Below are positions 16,999 through 24,876 of a DNA stretch of 64,000 bases, piece after piece (positions within the stretch are counted from its first letter, which is position 1; each line of letters starts with the position of its first letter). The notes beneath the pieces were generated by a model. It ran no database searches. It worked only from the letters and a program-made list of their open reading frames with translations, and was not told the origin of the DNA. The DNA lies in contig NZ_CP023694.1 in assembly GCF_008705135.1 (NCBI RefSeq), positions 3,100,001-3,164,000 of the forward strand, read 5' to 3'. A program made the translations under genes and the position numbers. The DNA is from Streptomyces coeruleorubidus (lineage in GTDB: Bacteria > Actinomycetota > Actinomycetes > Streptomycetales > Streptomycetaceae).

Positions 16999-18515
16999 CG
17001 GGCCACCGCCACGCGTTCGTCGAGCATGCCCAGCAGGGCCTGTTTGTCGACCTTGCCGCGGTCGGTCTCGGGGAGGAACGCCAGGGGCAGGACCTGCTCG
17101 GGGACGCAGTAGTAGGGCAGGGCGTCCGCGACCGCGCGGCGGGCCGTGTCCGGGTCGACGTCGGCCGGGCAGACGAAGGACACCAGCGTGCGGGCGTCGC
17201 GTTTCAGGGTGACGGCGCGGGTGCAGCCGGCGGCCGTCTCCAGGACGGAGGAGACCGAGTCCAGCTCGACGCGGAAGCCGCGCACCTTGACCTGGTCGTC
17301 GGTGCGCCCGAGGTGCTCCAGCTCGCCGCCGGGGGTCCAGCGGCCGAGGTCCCGGGTGCGGAACATGCGCCGGCCGCCGCCGAGGAAGGGGTCGGGGGCG
17401 TAACGCTCCGCGTTGAGGGCGTCGTTGCCGAGGTAGCCCGCGGAGACGCAGTCGCCGCCCGCCCACATCTCGCCGGCCTCGCCGACGGGCAGGGCGCGCC
17501 GGTCGGCGTCGAGGACGTAGACCGTGTTGTTGGGGGTGGGGCGGCCGATGGTGAGCAGCGGCGCGGCCGGATCGTGGCGGCTCATCGTGTTGACGATCGT
17601 GGTCTCGGTGGGGCCGCAGCAGTTGTGGAAGGCGGCCTGCCGGGCCCAGCGGTCGGCCAGCGGGCGCGGGCAGGGCTCCCCCGCGACGGCGACCGTGCGC
17701 ACGCGCGGGCACGCGGCGGGGTCGAGGCCGGACAGCACGGTCGGTGTGGCGATGAGCACGTCGGCGGTTCGGGCCGCCGCGGCGATGTCCTGGCCGCGGA
17801 TGACGAGGGTGCCGCCGTGGGCGAGGCAGCCGAGGATCTCCCAGGCGGCCATGTCGAAGGCGATGTTGAGGAGCTGGGCGACCCGGTCGCCGGGGCGGAT
17901 GCCGAGGCCGCCCGGCTCGGTGAGCAGGAGGTTGGCGACGTTGCGGTGGGTGACCTTCACGCCGTTGGGGCGGCCGGTGGTGCCGGAGGTGAACAGGACG
18001 TAAGCGCCGTCGTCACCGGTGACGCGCGGGCGCGGGGCCGGGGCGTACGGCTGCGGCTCGTCGAGCGCGAGCAGCAAGTGGCCGTTGGGCAGCGGCACGC
18101 GGTGGGCGTGTTCGGCGACCGTGAGGACGATTCGGGTCCGGGCGGTGCGGATGACGTGGGTGAGCTGGGCCGGGGGCGCGAGACCGACGTCCTGCGGGAC
18201 GTAGGCGGCGCCGGCCTTCAGGATGCCGAGCAGGCCGACGAGCATCGGGATCGAGCGGCGGACGAAGAGGCCGACGTGGTCGCCGGGGCGTACGCCCTCG
18301 CGGACGAGGCGGGCGGCGAGGGCGTCGGCGTACCGGTCGAGCTCGCCGTAGGTGAGGTGCGCGCCCTGGTGTTCGGCGGCCAGGGCGTGCGGGGCGGCAG
18401 CGGCGTGCCGCGCGACGGCGTGGTGCAGGAGCGGGTCGGGCACGGGGACGGTGGGGCCCCGGCCGTACTGCCGGAACAGTTGCCGGTCCTGGGGGGTCAG
18501 ATGGCGCAGAGGCAT
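16995..18515 (-). CDS. Stand-alone NRPS-type amino-acid adenylation enzyme
   Basis: The 506-residue AMP-forming enzyme has the NRPS adenylation motifs in order: FTSGTTGRPNGVKVTH (A3), AFDMAAWEI (A4), NCCGPTETTI (A5), MFRTRDLGRW (A7), GRTDDQVKVRGFRVEL (A8) and PETDRGKVDKQAL (A10, catalytic Lys). The A4 Asp that binds the alpha-amino group in amino-acid-activating domains is kept, which favours an amino acid over an acyl substrate. No carrier, condensation or reductase domain is attached. I chose ATG 18515 because AGGAGGCCAAC precedes it; the open frame extends further upstream without an RBS. It is the first gene of a three-gene operon. Confidence 0.85.
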   Translation of the reverse strand: MPLRHLTPQDRQLFRQYGRGPTVPVPDPLLHHAVARHAAAAPHALAAEHQGAHLTYGELDRYADALAARLVREGVRPGDHVGLFVRRSIPMLVGLLGILKAGAAYVPQDVGLAPPAQLTHVIRTARTRIVLTVAEHAHRVPLPNGHLLLALDEPQPYAPAPRPRVTGDDGAYVLFTSGTTGRPNGVKVTHRNVANLLLTEPGGLGIRPGDRVAQLLNIAFDMAAWEILGCLAHGGTLVIRGQDIAAAARTADVLIATPTVLSGLDPAACPRVRTVAVAGEPCPRPLADRWARQAAFHNCCGPTETTIVNTMSRHDPAAPLLTIGRPTPNNTVYVLDADRRALPVGEAGEMWAGGDCVSAGYLGNDALNAERYAPDPFLGGGRRMFRTRDLGRWTPGGELEHLGRTDDQVKVRGFRVELDSVSSVLETAAGCTRAVTLKRDARTLVSFVCPADVDPDTARRAVADALPYYCVPEQVLPLAFLPETDRGKVDKQALLGMLDERVAVAR

Positions 18516-18651
18516 GATCGGTTGGCCTCCTGGCTGTTTCGAGTGTGGGAGTCGAACGCCGTTCGGAGTCGTGCGAGCGCTGCGCGTAGCGAGAGCGTAG
18601 TGGCGCTGCTTCAACACTCAACTAGGTCGGATCAGCCAAGAAAGGAGAGCA

Positions 18652-18714
18652 ATGAGCCACATGTGGCGTTTTTCGTCACAAGGGCAACGTCCGTGCCGGT
18701 CGGCGGCGACGTGA
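18652..18714 (+). CDS. Possible 20-codon leader ORF
   Basis: An ATG with an AAAGGAG ribosome site 4 nt upstream opens a 20-codon frame (MSHMWRFSSQGQRPCRSAAT) ending TGA. It lies in the divergent region about 110 nt before the nitrate reductase start. It could be a leader peptide coupling translation to downstream expression or may be fortuitous. I do not recognise the peptide. Confidence 0.3.
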   Translation: MSHMWRFSSQGQRPCRSAAT

Positions 18715-18777
18715 AGGTGGGCAGGCGTGTGCCTCACGCGGGCGGGGCGGCGGCGGGGAGGTTGCCGTCCCTGCCGC

Positions 18778-18815
18778 GTAACAGGGAACCGTCCCGGGCG
18801 TAACACGGCCGAAGC
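18778..18815 (+). promoter_or_regulatory. GlnR-like box upstream of nitrate reductase
   Basis: Two GTAAC half-sites start at 18778 and 18800, exactly 22 nt apart. This is the a-site spacing of the GlnR consensus gTnAC-n6-GaAAC-n6-gTnAC-n6-GaAAC. The last b-site is GAAGC (18811-18815, one mismatch). The first b-site (CCGTC) is not conserved. It ends 12 nt before the ATG. The nitrate reductase gene of S. coelicolor is a known GlnR target. Confidence 0.5.
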
Positions 18816-18827
18816 ACGCTGAACGGT

Positions 18828-21008
18828 ATGCAGACCACCGCCACGCCCACGCACTGCCCGTACTGCGCCTTGCAGTGCGGGATGAACCTGACGCCCGCGC
18901 CGGACGGGACCGTCGAGGTGAGCGAGCGTACGGACTTCCCGGTGAACCGGGGCGCGCTGTGCGGCAAGGGCCGTACGGCGCCGGCGGTGCTGGCCTCGAA
19001 CGTGCGGCTGACGTCGCCGCTGGTGCGCGACGGGGGCGAGCTGGTGCCGGCCTCCTGGGACGAGGCGCTGGACCGGATCGCCGAGGGGCTGCGCCGGACG
19101 CGTGCGGAGTACGGGCCGGACGGGGTCGGAGTGTTCGGCGGGGGCGGTCTGACGAACGAGAAGGCCTACACGCTCGGCAAGTTCGCGCGGGTCGTGCTCG
19201 GCACGTCCCAGATCGACTACAACGGCCGTTTCTGCATGTCGTCCGCCGCGGCGGCCGGGATCAAGGCGTTCGGTCTCGACCGGGGGCTGCCGTTCCCGCT
19301 GGAGGACATCCCGAAGACCGGCTGCGTGATCCTGGTCGGGTCGAACCTCGCGGAGACCATGCCGCCGTCCCTGCGTTTCCTCACCGAGCTGAAGGAGAAC
19401 GGCGGCACGCTGATCGTCATCGACCCGCGCCGCACGAAGACCGCCGAGCAGGCGGACCTGCACCTGGCGCCCCGGCCGGGCACGGACCTGGCGCTCGCCC
19501 TGGGCCTGCTGCACCTGGTGATCGCCGAGGGGCGGGTGAACGAGGAGTACGTCCGGGAGCGGACCGCGGGCTGGGAGGACGCCAGGGCCGCCGCGATGGC
19601 GCACTGGCCGGAGTACGTGGAGCGGATCACGGGGGTGTCCGTTCCCGAACTGCGGGAGACGGTACGGCTGTTCTGCGAGCCCGAGTCGGCGATGGTGCTC
19701 ACGGCACGTGGGCCCGAGCAGCAGTCCAAGGGCACCGACACGGTGGGCGCGTGGATCAACCTGTGCCTGGCGACCGGCCGGGCGGGCCGCCCGCTGTCCG
19801 GGTACGGCTGCCTGACCGGGCAGGGCAACGGGCAGGGCGGGCGCGAACACGGCCAGAAGGCCGACCAGTTGCCGGGCTACCGCAAGCTCGACGACCCGGC
19901 GGCGCGGCGGCACGTCGCCGACGTGTGGGGCGTGGACCCGGACAGCCTTCCCGGCCCGGGGCGCAGTGCCTACGAGCTGCTGGACGCGCTGGGCACCGAC
20001 ATCAAATCCCTGCTGCTGATGGCGTCCAACCCGGTGGTGTCGGCCCCGCGTGCCGCGCACATCGAGGAACGCATCAAGTCCCTGGACTTCCTGGCCGTCT
20101 GTGACGTGGTGCTGTCGGAGACGGCGGCGCTCGCGGACGTGGTCCTGCCGGTCACCCAGTGGGCCGAGGAGACGGGCACGACGACCAGCCTGGAGGGCAG
20201 GGTCCTGCTCCGCCGCCAGGCCATCACCCCGCCCGACGGCGTCCGCAGCGACCTGGAGGTCATGCACGAACTGGCCGCCCGCCTCGGCGTGGAGAAGGGC
20301 TTCCCGACCGACCCGGAGGAGATCTTCGAGGAACTCCGCCGGGCGAGCGCGGGCGGCCCCGCGGACTACTCGGGGATCACGTACCGCAGGATCGTGGAGG
20401 AGAACGGGGTGTTCTGGCCTTGTCCGGCGGTGGAGCCGGAGGGCCTGACGGGGGACCAGGACGGGGCGGGTGGCCCTGCCGCGCAACGGGGCGCGGCGGG
20501 CCGCCCGGCCTCCACCGAGAGGGAGGAAACGGTGGGCGTTGCCCACCCCGGCACCCCGCGCCTCTTCCTCGACCGTTTCGCCACCCCCGACGGACGCGCC
20601 CGCTTCGTCCCCGTCTCGCACCGGGCCATCGCCGAGGAGCCGGACGACGAGTACCCGGTGCTGCTCACCACCGGGCGGGTCGTGGCGCAGTACCAGTCCG
20701 GGGCGCAGACCCGGCGTGTGGCGGAGCTGAACGCCGCCGCGCCCGGACCGTTCGTGGAGCTGCATCCGCGGCTGGCGGCCCGGCTCGGGGCGGCCGAGGG
20801 CGATCCGGTGGCCGTCGTGTCCCGGCGGGGCCGGGCCGTGGCGCCCGCCCGGATCACCGACACCATCCGGCCCGACACGGTCTTCATGCCGTTCCACTGG
20901 CCGGGCGAGGGCCGCGCCAACTCCCTGACCAACCCCGCGCTCGACCCGACTTCCCGGATGCCGGAGTTCAAGGCGTGCGCGGTGCGGCTGGAGGCGGTGC
21001 GGCCCTGA
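18828..21008 (+). CDS. narB: Assimilatory nitrate reductase, molybdopterin catalytic subunit
   Basis: The 726-residue bis-MGD oxidoreductase has an N-terminal [4Fe-4S] site with C10, C13, C17 and C45 (CPYCALQCG ... GALCGKG). Molybdopterin domains follow (FGGGGLTNEKAY, VILVGSNLAETMPPS, GCLTGQGNGQGGREHGQKAD), then the C-terminal MGD-binding barrel (PVLLTTGRVVAQYQSGAQTR). It reduces nitrate to nitrite in the cytoplasm. A low-complexity Gly/Ala linker (about 545-575) precedes the barrel, and no C-terminal flavin or ferredoxin domain is attached. NirBD at 28-32 kb would take the product. A GlnR-like box lies just upstream. Confidence 0.9.
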   Translation: MQTTATPTHCPYCALQCGMNLTPAPDGTVEVSERTDFPVNRGALCGKGRTAPAVLASNVRLTSPLVRDGGELVPASWDEALDRIAEGLRRTRAEYGPDGVGVFGGGGLTNEKAYTLGKFARVVLGTSQIDYNGRFCMSSAAAAGIKAFGLDRGLPFPLEDIPKTGCVILVGSNLAETMPPSLRFLTELKENGGTLIVIDPRRTKTAEQADLHLAPRPGTDLALALGLLHLVIAEGRVNEEYVRERTAGWEDARAAAMAHWPEYVERITGVSVPELRETVRLFCEPESAMVLTARGPEQQSKGTDTVGAWINLCLATGRAGRPLSGYGCLTGQGNGQGGREHGQKADQLPGYRKLDDPAARRHVADVWGVDPDSLPGPGRSAYELLDALGTDIKSLLLMASNPVVSAPRAAHIEERIKSLDFLAVCDVVLSETAALADVVLPVTQWAEETGTTTSLEGRVLLRRQAITPPDGVRSDLEVMHELAARLGVEKGFPTDPEEIFEELRRASAGGPADYSGITYRRIVEENGVFWPCPAVEPEGLTGDQDGAGGPAAQRGAAGRPASTEREETVGVAHPGTPRLFLDRFATPDGRARFVPVSHRAIAEEPDDEYPVLLTTGRVVAQYQSGAQTRRVAELNAAAPGPFVELHPRLAARLGAAEGDPVAVVSRRGRAVAPARITDTIRPDTVFMPFHWPGEGRANSLTNPALDPTSRMPEFKACAVRLEAVRP

Positions 21009-21026
21009 GTTCCGTACTGGTGCAGC

Positions 21027-22673
21027 TCATTTCACGTTGACCGCACTCCAGGCCGCCGCCACGGCCTTCTGCTCCGTGCCGGCGCCGCCGTAAAGGTCCT
21101 TCGCCGCGTTCAGGGTCGCCGTCCGGGCGCCCGCGTAGTCCGTCGAGGACGTCATGTAGACGGTCAGGGCGCGGTACCAGATCTTGCCCAGCTTCGCCCG
21201 GCCGATGCCGTTCACCGTGGAGCCGTCGCAGGTCGGGGAGGTGTGGCTGACGCCGTTGATCGTCTTCGCGCCGCTGCCCTCCGCGAGCAGGTACGCGAAG
21301 TGGTTGCCGACGCCCGAGGAGTAGTGCACGTCGAGGTCGGCGAGACCCTCGCTCCAGCAGTCGGCGGACTTGCCGTCCTTCGACGGCTCGTCCATGCGGC
21401 GCAGGGCCTCCCGGCCGAGCCCGGAGCGGACGACCTTCTCGCCGATGAGCCAGTCACCGGGGTCCTCGGCGTTGTCCGCGTAGAACTCCACGAGCGTGCC
21501 GAAGATGTCCGACGTGGCCTCGTTCAGGCCGCCGGACTCGCCCGAGTACGTCAGCGCCGCCGTCTTCGACGTCACGCCGTGGGACATCTCGTGCCCGGCC
21601 ACGTCCAGCGACACCAGCGGTCCGAGCTGCTTGCCGTCGCCGTCGCCGTACGTCATGCAGAAGCAGTTGTCGTCCCAGAAGGCGTTGTTGTAGTCCTTGC
21701 CGTAGTGGACGCGGTTGTACGAGCCCTTGCCGTCGCCGGCGATGCCGTTGCGGCCGTGCAGGTTCTTGAAGTAGTCCCAGGTGACGTCCGTGCCGTACTG
21801 GGCGTCCACCGCCACCGTCGCCCGGCCGGAGTCCGTGCCCGTGGCCCAGTGGTTGTCGGCGTCCGAGAAGACCGTCGCGGGGGCGCGGGTCAGGCAGACG
21901 GTCAGCAGGCACTGGTCCGTCTTGTTCGCCGCGTCGCCCGTGTACGTGCCGCCCCGGGTCGCGTCCTTCAGCCGGTACGACGACCCGGACCGCGTCGTCT
22001 CCAGCGGAACCGTGCCGCCGTAGAGGGACTCGCCGTCGCCCGAGGCCGATTCCAGGGTGTCCCAGGCGTCGATCCGGTCGCCGGTCGTGGCGTCGGTCAG
22101 CACCGTGCGCCCGACCGGGTTGCCGAGCCCGTCGTGCGCCACCGCGTCGGTCTGCCAGGCCAGCTTCGGGGCGCCGTGCAGGGCGTCGACGACCAGTCGC
22201 GGCTTGGCGGTCAGCTTCTTCAGGGTCTCGCCGAGGTGCGCGGCGCGCAGCAGGCTCGCGGCGAGGTCGGCGGCCTTGGGGGCGGTCACCTTCGGAGTGA
22301 CGCTCGACAGGGAGAGCGCGGACTTCGATGCCCGGCTCGCGCCGCGGTAGGTGCCGTCCGGGTTCAGGTGGAGTACGAAGTCGCCGCCCAGGACCGGGAG
22401 TCGGTGGTACGTGCGGTCGTAGCGGACGTGCCGGGTGCCGTCCTCGTCGACGACCACGTCCCGGACCTTCGTCTCCTGGGCTGTGGTGAGGCCCAGTTCC
22501 GCGGACCGCTCGGAGAGGACCGTCCCGGCACTCTCGATCGCGTCGGACCGGGTCGGCCGGTCCTCCGCCAGGGCGGTGGGCGAGAGCGCGGCGGCCAGCA
22601 GGGCGGCGGTGCCGGTGACGGCCACCCCTGCGATGACGGGACGGGACCCTCGGACGTGACGTATCCGGCTCAT
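21027..22673 (-). CDS. Secreted M4 (thermolysin-like) metalloprotease
   Basis: The 548-residue preproenzyme has a signal peptide (VIAGVAVTGTAALLAAALSP, cut near ALA), then an FTP/PepSY-type propeptide (about 40-200) and an M4 catalytic domain. Zinc motif HEMSH has H361, E362 and H365. The third ligand Glu lies in GGLNEATSDIFG, and the active His region SSGVGNHFAYLLAEG is present. It should act as an extracellular neutral protease after self-processing. ATG 22673 is favoured because GAGGAGA lies 5-6 nt before it; a start at 22685 would place the RBS inside the gene. It converges on narB with an 18-bp gap. Confidence 0.93.
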   Translation of the reverse strand: MSRIRHVRGSRPVIAGVAVTGTAALLAAALSPTALAEDRPTRSDAIESAGTVLSERSAELGLTTAQETKVRDVVVDEDGTRHVRYDRTYHRLPVLGGDFVLHLNPDGTYRGASRASKSALSLSSVTPKVTAPKAADLAASLLRAAHLGETLKKLTAKPRLVVDALHGAPKLAWQTDAVAHDGLGNPVGRTVLTDATTGDRIDAWDTLESASGDGESLYGGTVPLETTRSGSSYRLKDATRGGTYTGDAANKTDQCLLTVCLTRAPATVFSDADNHWATGTDSGRATVAVDAQYGTDVTWDYFKNLHGRNGIAGDGKGSYNRVHYGKDYNNAFWDDNCFCMTYGDGDGKQLGPLVSLDVAGHEMSHGVTSKTAALTYSGESGGLNEATSDIFGTLVEFYADNAEDPGDWLIGEKVVRSGLGREALRRMDEPSKDGKSADCWSEGLADLDVHYSSGVGNHFAYLLAEGSGAKTINGVSHTSPTCDGSTVNGIGRAKLGKIWYRALTVYMTSSTDYAGARTATLNAAKDLYGGAGTEQKAVAAAWSAVNVK

Positions 22674-22691
22674 CGGTCTCCTCATACGGGC

Positions 22692-22721
22692 GCACCCGGT
22701 CGCGTGGGGTCGACCGGGTGC
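22692..22721 (-). promoter_or_regulatory. Hairpin in the protease leader
   Basis: GCACCCGGTCG and CGACCGGGTGC form a perfect 11-bp stem with an 8-nt loop, about 7 nt upstream of the protease RBS. It may affect mRNA stability or translation of the protease. Confidence 0.45.
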
Positions 22722-22754
22722 GGCGTTGATGTTGACCGCGAGTCAAGTCGGGCC

Positions 22755-22769
22755 GGACATGTCATGTCC
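22755..22769. promoter_or_regulatory. 15-bp inverted repeat (operator-like)
   Basis: GGACATG-T-CATGTCC is a perfect 7-bp inverted repeat in the divergent region between the M4 protease and the cyclotransferase gene. It is placed as an operator would be, but I do not know the binding protein. Confidence 0.4.
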
Positions 22770-22812
22770 ATAGGCCCGCTGTGCAGGAGTGTGAGGGTGG
22801 AGAATCGTTCCT

Positions 22813-23229
22813 GTGACCCTCCCCTTCTTCGTCTACGGCACCCTCCGCCCCGGTGAGGTCAACCACGACCTCTTCCTGCGCGGCCGCACCCGCTCCGAGG
22901 TACCAGGGCGACTCTCGGGCGCGGTGCTGTACGAGGGGCCGGGCTATCCCTACGCGGTCGAGGAGCCGGGCGGCGGGGTCGTGTGCGGGGAACTGGTGAC
23001 CGCGCATCCGGAGACCTACGCGGAGCTTCTCGCCGAGCTGGACCGGCTTGAGGACTACGTGCCGGGCGACCCGCGCAGCCTGTACGAACGCGTCGAGCGG
23101 AAGGTCGTGCGCGAGGCGGACGGGGCGGCTGTCCGGGCCTGGGTGTACGTCGCCGCACCCGCCGTCGCCGCACGGCTGCGGACCCGGGGGAGGCCGATCG
23201 CGGGCGGGGACTGGCGGGTGCGGGGGTGA
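22813..23229 (+). CDS. Gamma-glutamylcyclotransferase-fold protein
   Basis: The 138-residue protein has the GGCT/AIG2 signature FFVYGTLRPGEVNH near the N terminus and the helix with the likely catalytic acid, LDRLEDYVPGDP (about 79-90). A closing strand reads VRAWVYVAA. The fold is used for gamma-glutamyl amine or dipeptide cyclisation; substrate here is unknown. GTG 22813 is the only reasonable start. It is divergent from the protease and convergent with the SoxR-controlled reductase. Confidence 0.85.
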   Translation: MTLPFFVYGTLRPGEVNHDLFLRGRTRSEVPGRLSGAVLYEGPGYPYAVEEPGGGVVCGELVTAHPETYAELLAELDRLEDYVPGDPRSLYERVERKVVREADGAAVRAWVYVAAPAVAARLRTRGRPIAGGDWRVRG

Positions 23230-23257
23230 GAGGGGTCGGGCAGGGTGCGGCCGGGGC

Positions 23258-23875
23258 TCAGCCCGCGTACGGCGTCTTCACCCTCGCCTCGCGCAACGCC
23301 CGGCCCCACCACACCAGTTGGTCCAGCATGGTCTTGGCCGCCGCGTCCGGGCCGGACGGGTCGTGCAGGGCGCCCGCGTCGTCGAAGGAGGCGCCGGCGT
23401 TGTGGAAGGAGACGGTGTCGCGGACCGTCACGGCGTGGAGCTCGGCGAAGACCTGACGCAGGTGCTCGACGGCGCGCAGGCCGCCGGCCAGTCCGCCGTA
23501 GGAGACGAGGGCGACGGGCTTGGCCCGCCACTCGCCGAAGTGCCAGTCGACGAGGTTCTTCAGGCCCGCCGGGAAGGAGTGGTTGTACTCGGGCGTGAGG
23601 ACCACGAAGGCGTCCGCGCGGGCCAGCTTCGGGGTGACGCCGGACAGCGCGGCGGTCGCCTCGGGGGTCGGTTCGAAGGTCGTCGGCAGATCGACGTCGG
23701 CGACGTCCACGACCTCGGCGACCAGGTCGTCCCGGTCCCGGAGACGGTCGAGGAGCCAGTCGGCGACGACCGGGCCGAAGCGGCCGTGGCGGTTGCTGCC
23801 GACGACGAGGGTCACCCGGAGGGGCTCGGTCGCGGGCTGGGCAGGGGCGGGTGCGTTCGTAACGGCTGTGTTCAT
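23258..23875 (-). CDS. NADPH-dependent FMN reductase
   Basis: The 205-residue flavodoxin-like reductase has an FMN phosphate loop VVGSNRHGRFGPVVADWL near the N terminus, the flavin contact TPEYNHSFPAGLKNLVDW (about 110-127) and YGGLAGGLRAVEHL. It should reduce FMN or quinones with NADPH. I chose ATG 23875. A SoxR-type box and the promoter overlap the alternative ATG at 23890, so that codon would not be in the transcript. The position matches S. coelicolor SCO2478, a recognised SoxR-regulon member, which suggests induction by redox-active antibiotics. Confidence 0.88.
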   Translation of the reverse strand: MNTAVTNAPAPAQPATEPLRVTLVVGSNRHGRFGPVVADWLLDRLRDRDDLVAEVVDVADVDLPTTFEPTPEATAALSGVTPKLARADAFVVLTPEYNHSFPAGLKNLVDWHFGEWRAKPVALVSYGGLAGGLRAVEHLRQVFAELHAVTVRDTVSFHNAGASFDDAGALHDPSGPDAAAKTMLDQLVWWGRALREARVKTPYAG

Positions 23876-23890
23876 GCGGCACAGCCTCAT

Positions 23891-23910
23891 ACCTCAACCT
23901 TTCTTGAGGT
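23891..23910 (-). promoter_or_regulatory. SoxR box
   Basis: ACCTCAA and TTGAGGT flank a 6-nt spacer (CCTTTC), the exact geometry of the SoxR operator CCTCAA-n6-TTGAGG. On the minus strand it follows a TTGACC -35 element and precedes TATGAG, a plausible -10. It lies just upstream of the FMN reductase. Confidence 0.8.
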
Positions 23911-24146
23911 CAAGCGCCGAGGGGCGCGGCATCCGGGTCACCCGTTCACACGCGCGTCCCGGGCTTTTCCGCACCCCGTCCACGGAACGCCCGTGACCTG
24001 CCCAAACGCCTCTCATGAGCAGCCCGTCCGCCTCCCCCTGACACCCATTCACCCCAATTCTGACGCCCCATCAGAAAGCGCGGTCGCCCCGCTGCCCGTT
24101 ACCTCGGAAGGGCAGGTGCACGAACGAACAGCTCGGAGGAGCACCG

Positions 24147-24668
24147 ATGCGACGTACCGCCCGGCCGCTGACCGGTACCGCGCTCGCCGTCGCCGCCGCG
24201 GCTCTCGCCGCCGCACCCGCGTACGGCGCGCCCACCGGTGACGTGGAGGTGTCCCCGGCCTCGGTCGTCCCGGGCGGACAGGTCACACTGCGCACGGCGG
24301 CCTGCGGCGACGGCGGCACGGCGACGGGCGACGCCAGCGCGGTCGGGGCCGGTTCCCTCAGCCTCGCGCCGGGCCCGCACGAACAGGACGCGACAGGGCG
24401 GTTCAGGGTGCCGCCGAGCGCGCAGCCGGGGACGTACGAGATCACGGCGACGTGCACCGGGAGCGGCCGGCGGATCACCGGTGACCTGGTGGTCACGCTG
24501 ACGTCCGAAGGCCGGCAGGTCCATCCCAGAGGGAGTGTGAAGACGGGGGTCGGCGGTGCCCTTGGCCCCGATCCCGTGCAGACCGCGGCCGGTGTGGCGG
24601 CTCTCGCCGTCGCCGCCGCGGGCGGTACCTGGCTCCTGCATCGCCGGGCGAGAGGCGACGGGATCTGA
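24147..24668 (+). CDS. Secreted, C-terminally membrane-anchored protein (likely sortase substrate)
   Basis: The 173-residue protein has a signal peptide (residues 1-28, ending AYGA), an Ig-like beta domain with one Cys pair (TAACGDGG and ATCTGSG) and a C-terminal sorting-type tail. The tail is a small polar stretch KTGVGGALGPDP, one hydrophobic helix (TAAGVAALAVAAAGGTWLL) and HRRARGDGI. No LPXTG or LAXTG box is present. It is followed after 208 bp by a class F-type sortase on the same strand, so the pair probably works together. RBS GGAGGAGC precedes ATG 24147. Confidence 0.75.
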   Translation: MRRTARPLTGTALAVAAAALAAAPAYGAPTGDVEVSPASVVPGGQVTLRTAACGDGGTATGDASAVGAGSLSLAPGPHEQDATGRFRVPPSAQPGTYEITATCTGSGRRITGDLVVTLTSEGRQVHPRGSVKTGVGGALGPDPVQTAAGVAALAVAAAGGTWLLHRRARGDGI

Positions 24669-24774
24669 CGGACACCCTCCGCTGTCCGTCGCCGGTACCG
24701 CATGTCCCCTCCCCCTCCGGGTCCGACGCCCCTCGCGGCCCGGAGGGGGGTACGGGGCGGCCTCCGGGACCGAT

Positions 24775-24840
24775 GGGATCGGGGATCGGGGGTCAGGGGT
24801 CGGAGGTCGGGGGTCGGGGGTCGGGGGTCGGGGGCCGGAA
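24775..24840 (+). repeat. G-rich heptamer tandem repeat
   Basis: The leader between the surface-protein gene and the sortase contains consecutive GGGGTCG/GGGGATC units, at least eight G4-5 runs within 65 nt, with four perfect GGGGGTC heptamers. It can form G-quadruplexes on the mRNA-like strand and is prone to slippage. It contains no gene. Confidence 0.8.
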
Positions 24841-24876
24841 ACCGGACGGCTATCGGGGATCAGGAAAGGGTCGGGC

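Noticed and set aside
23875..23890. Start of the FMN reductase at ATG 23890
   Set aside because: An AAAGG lies upstream, but the SoxR box and -10 element overlap this codon, so it would not be transcribed.
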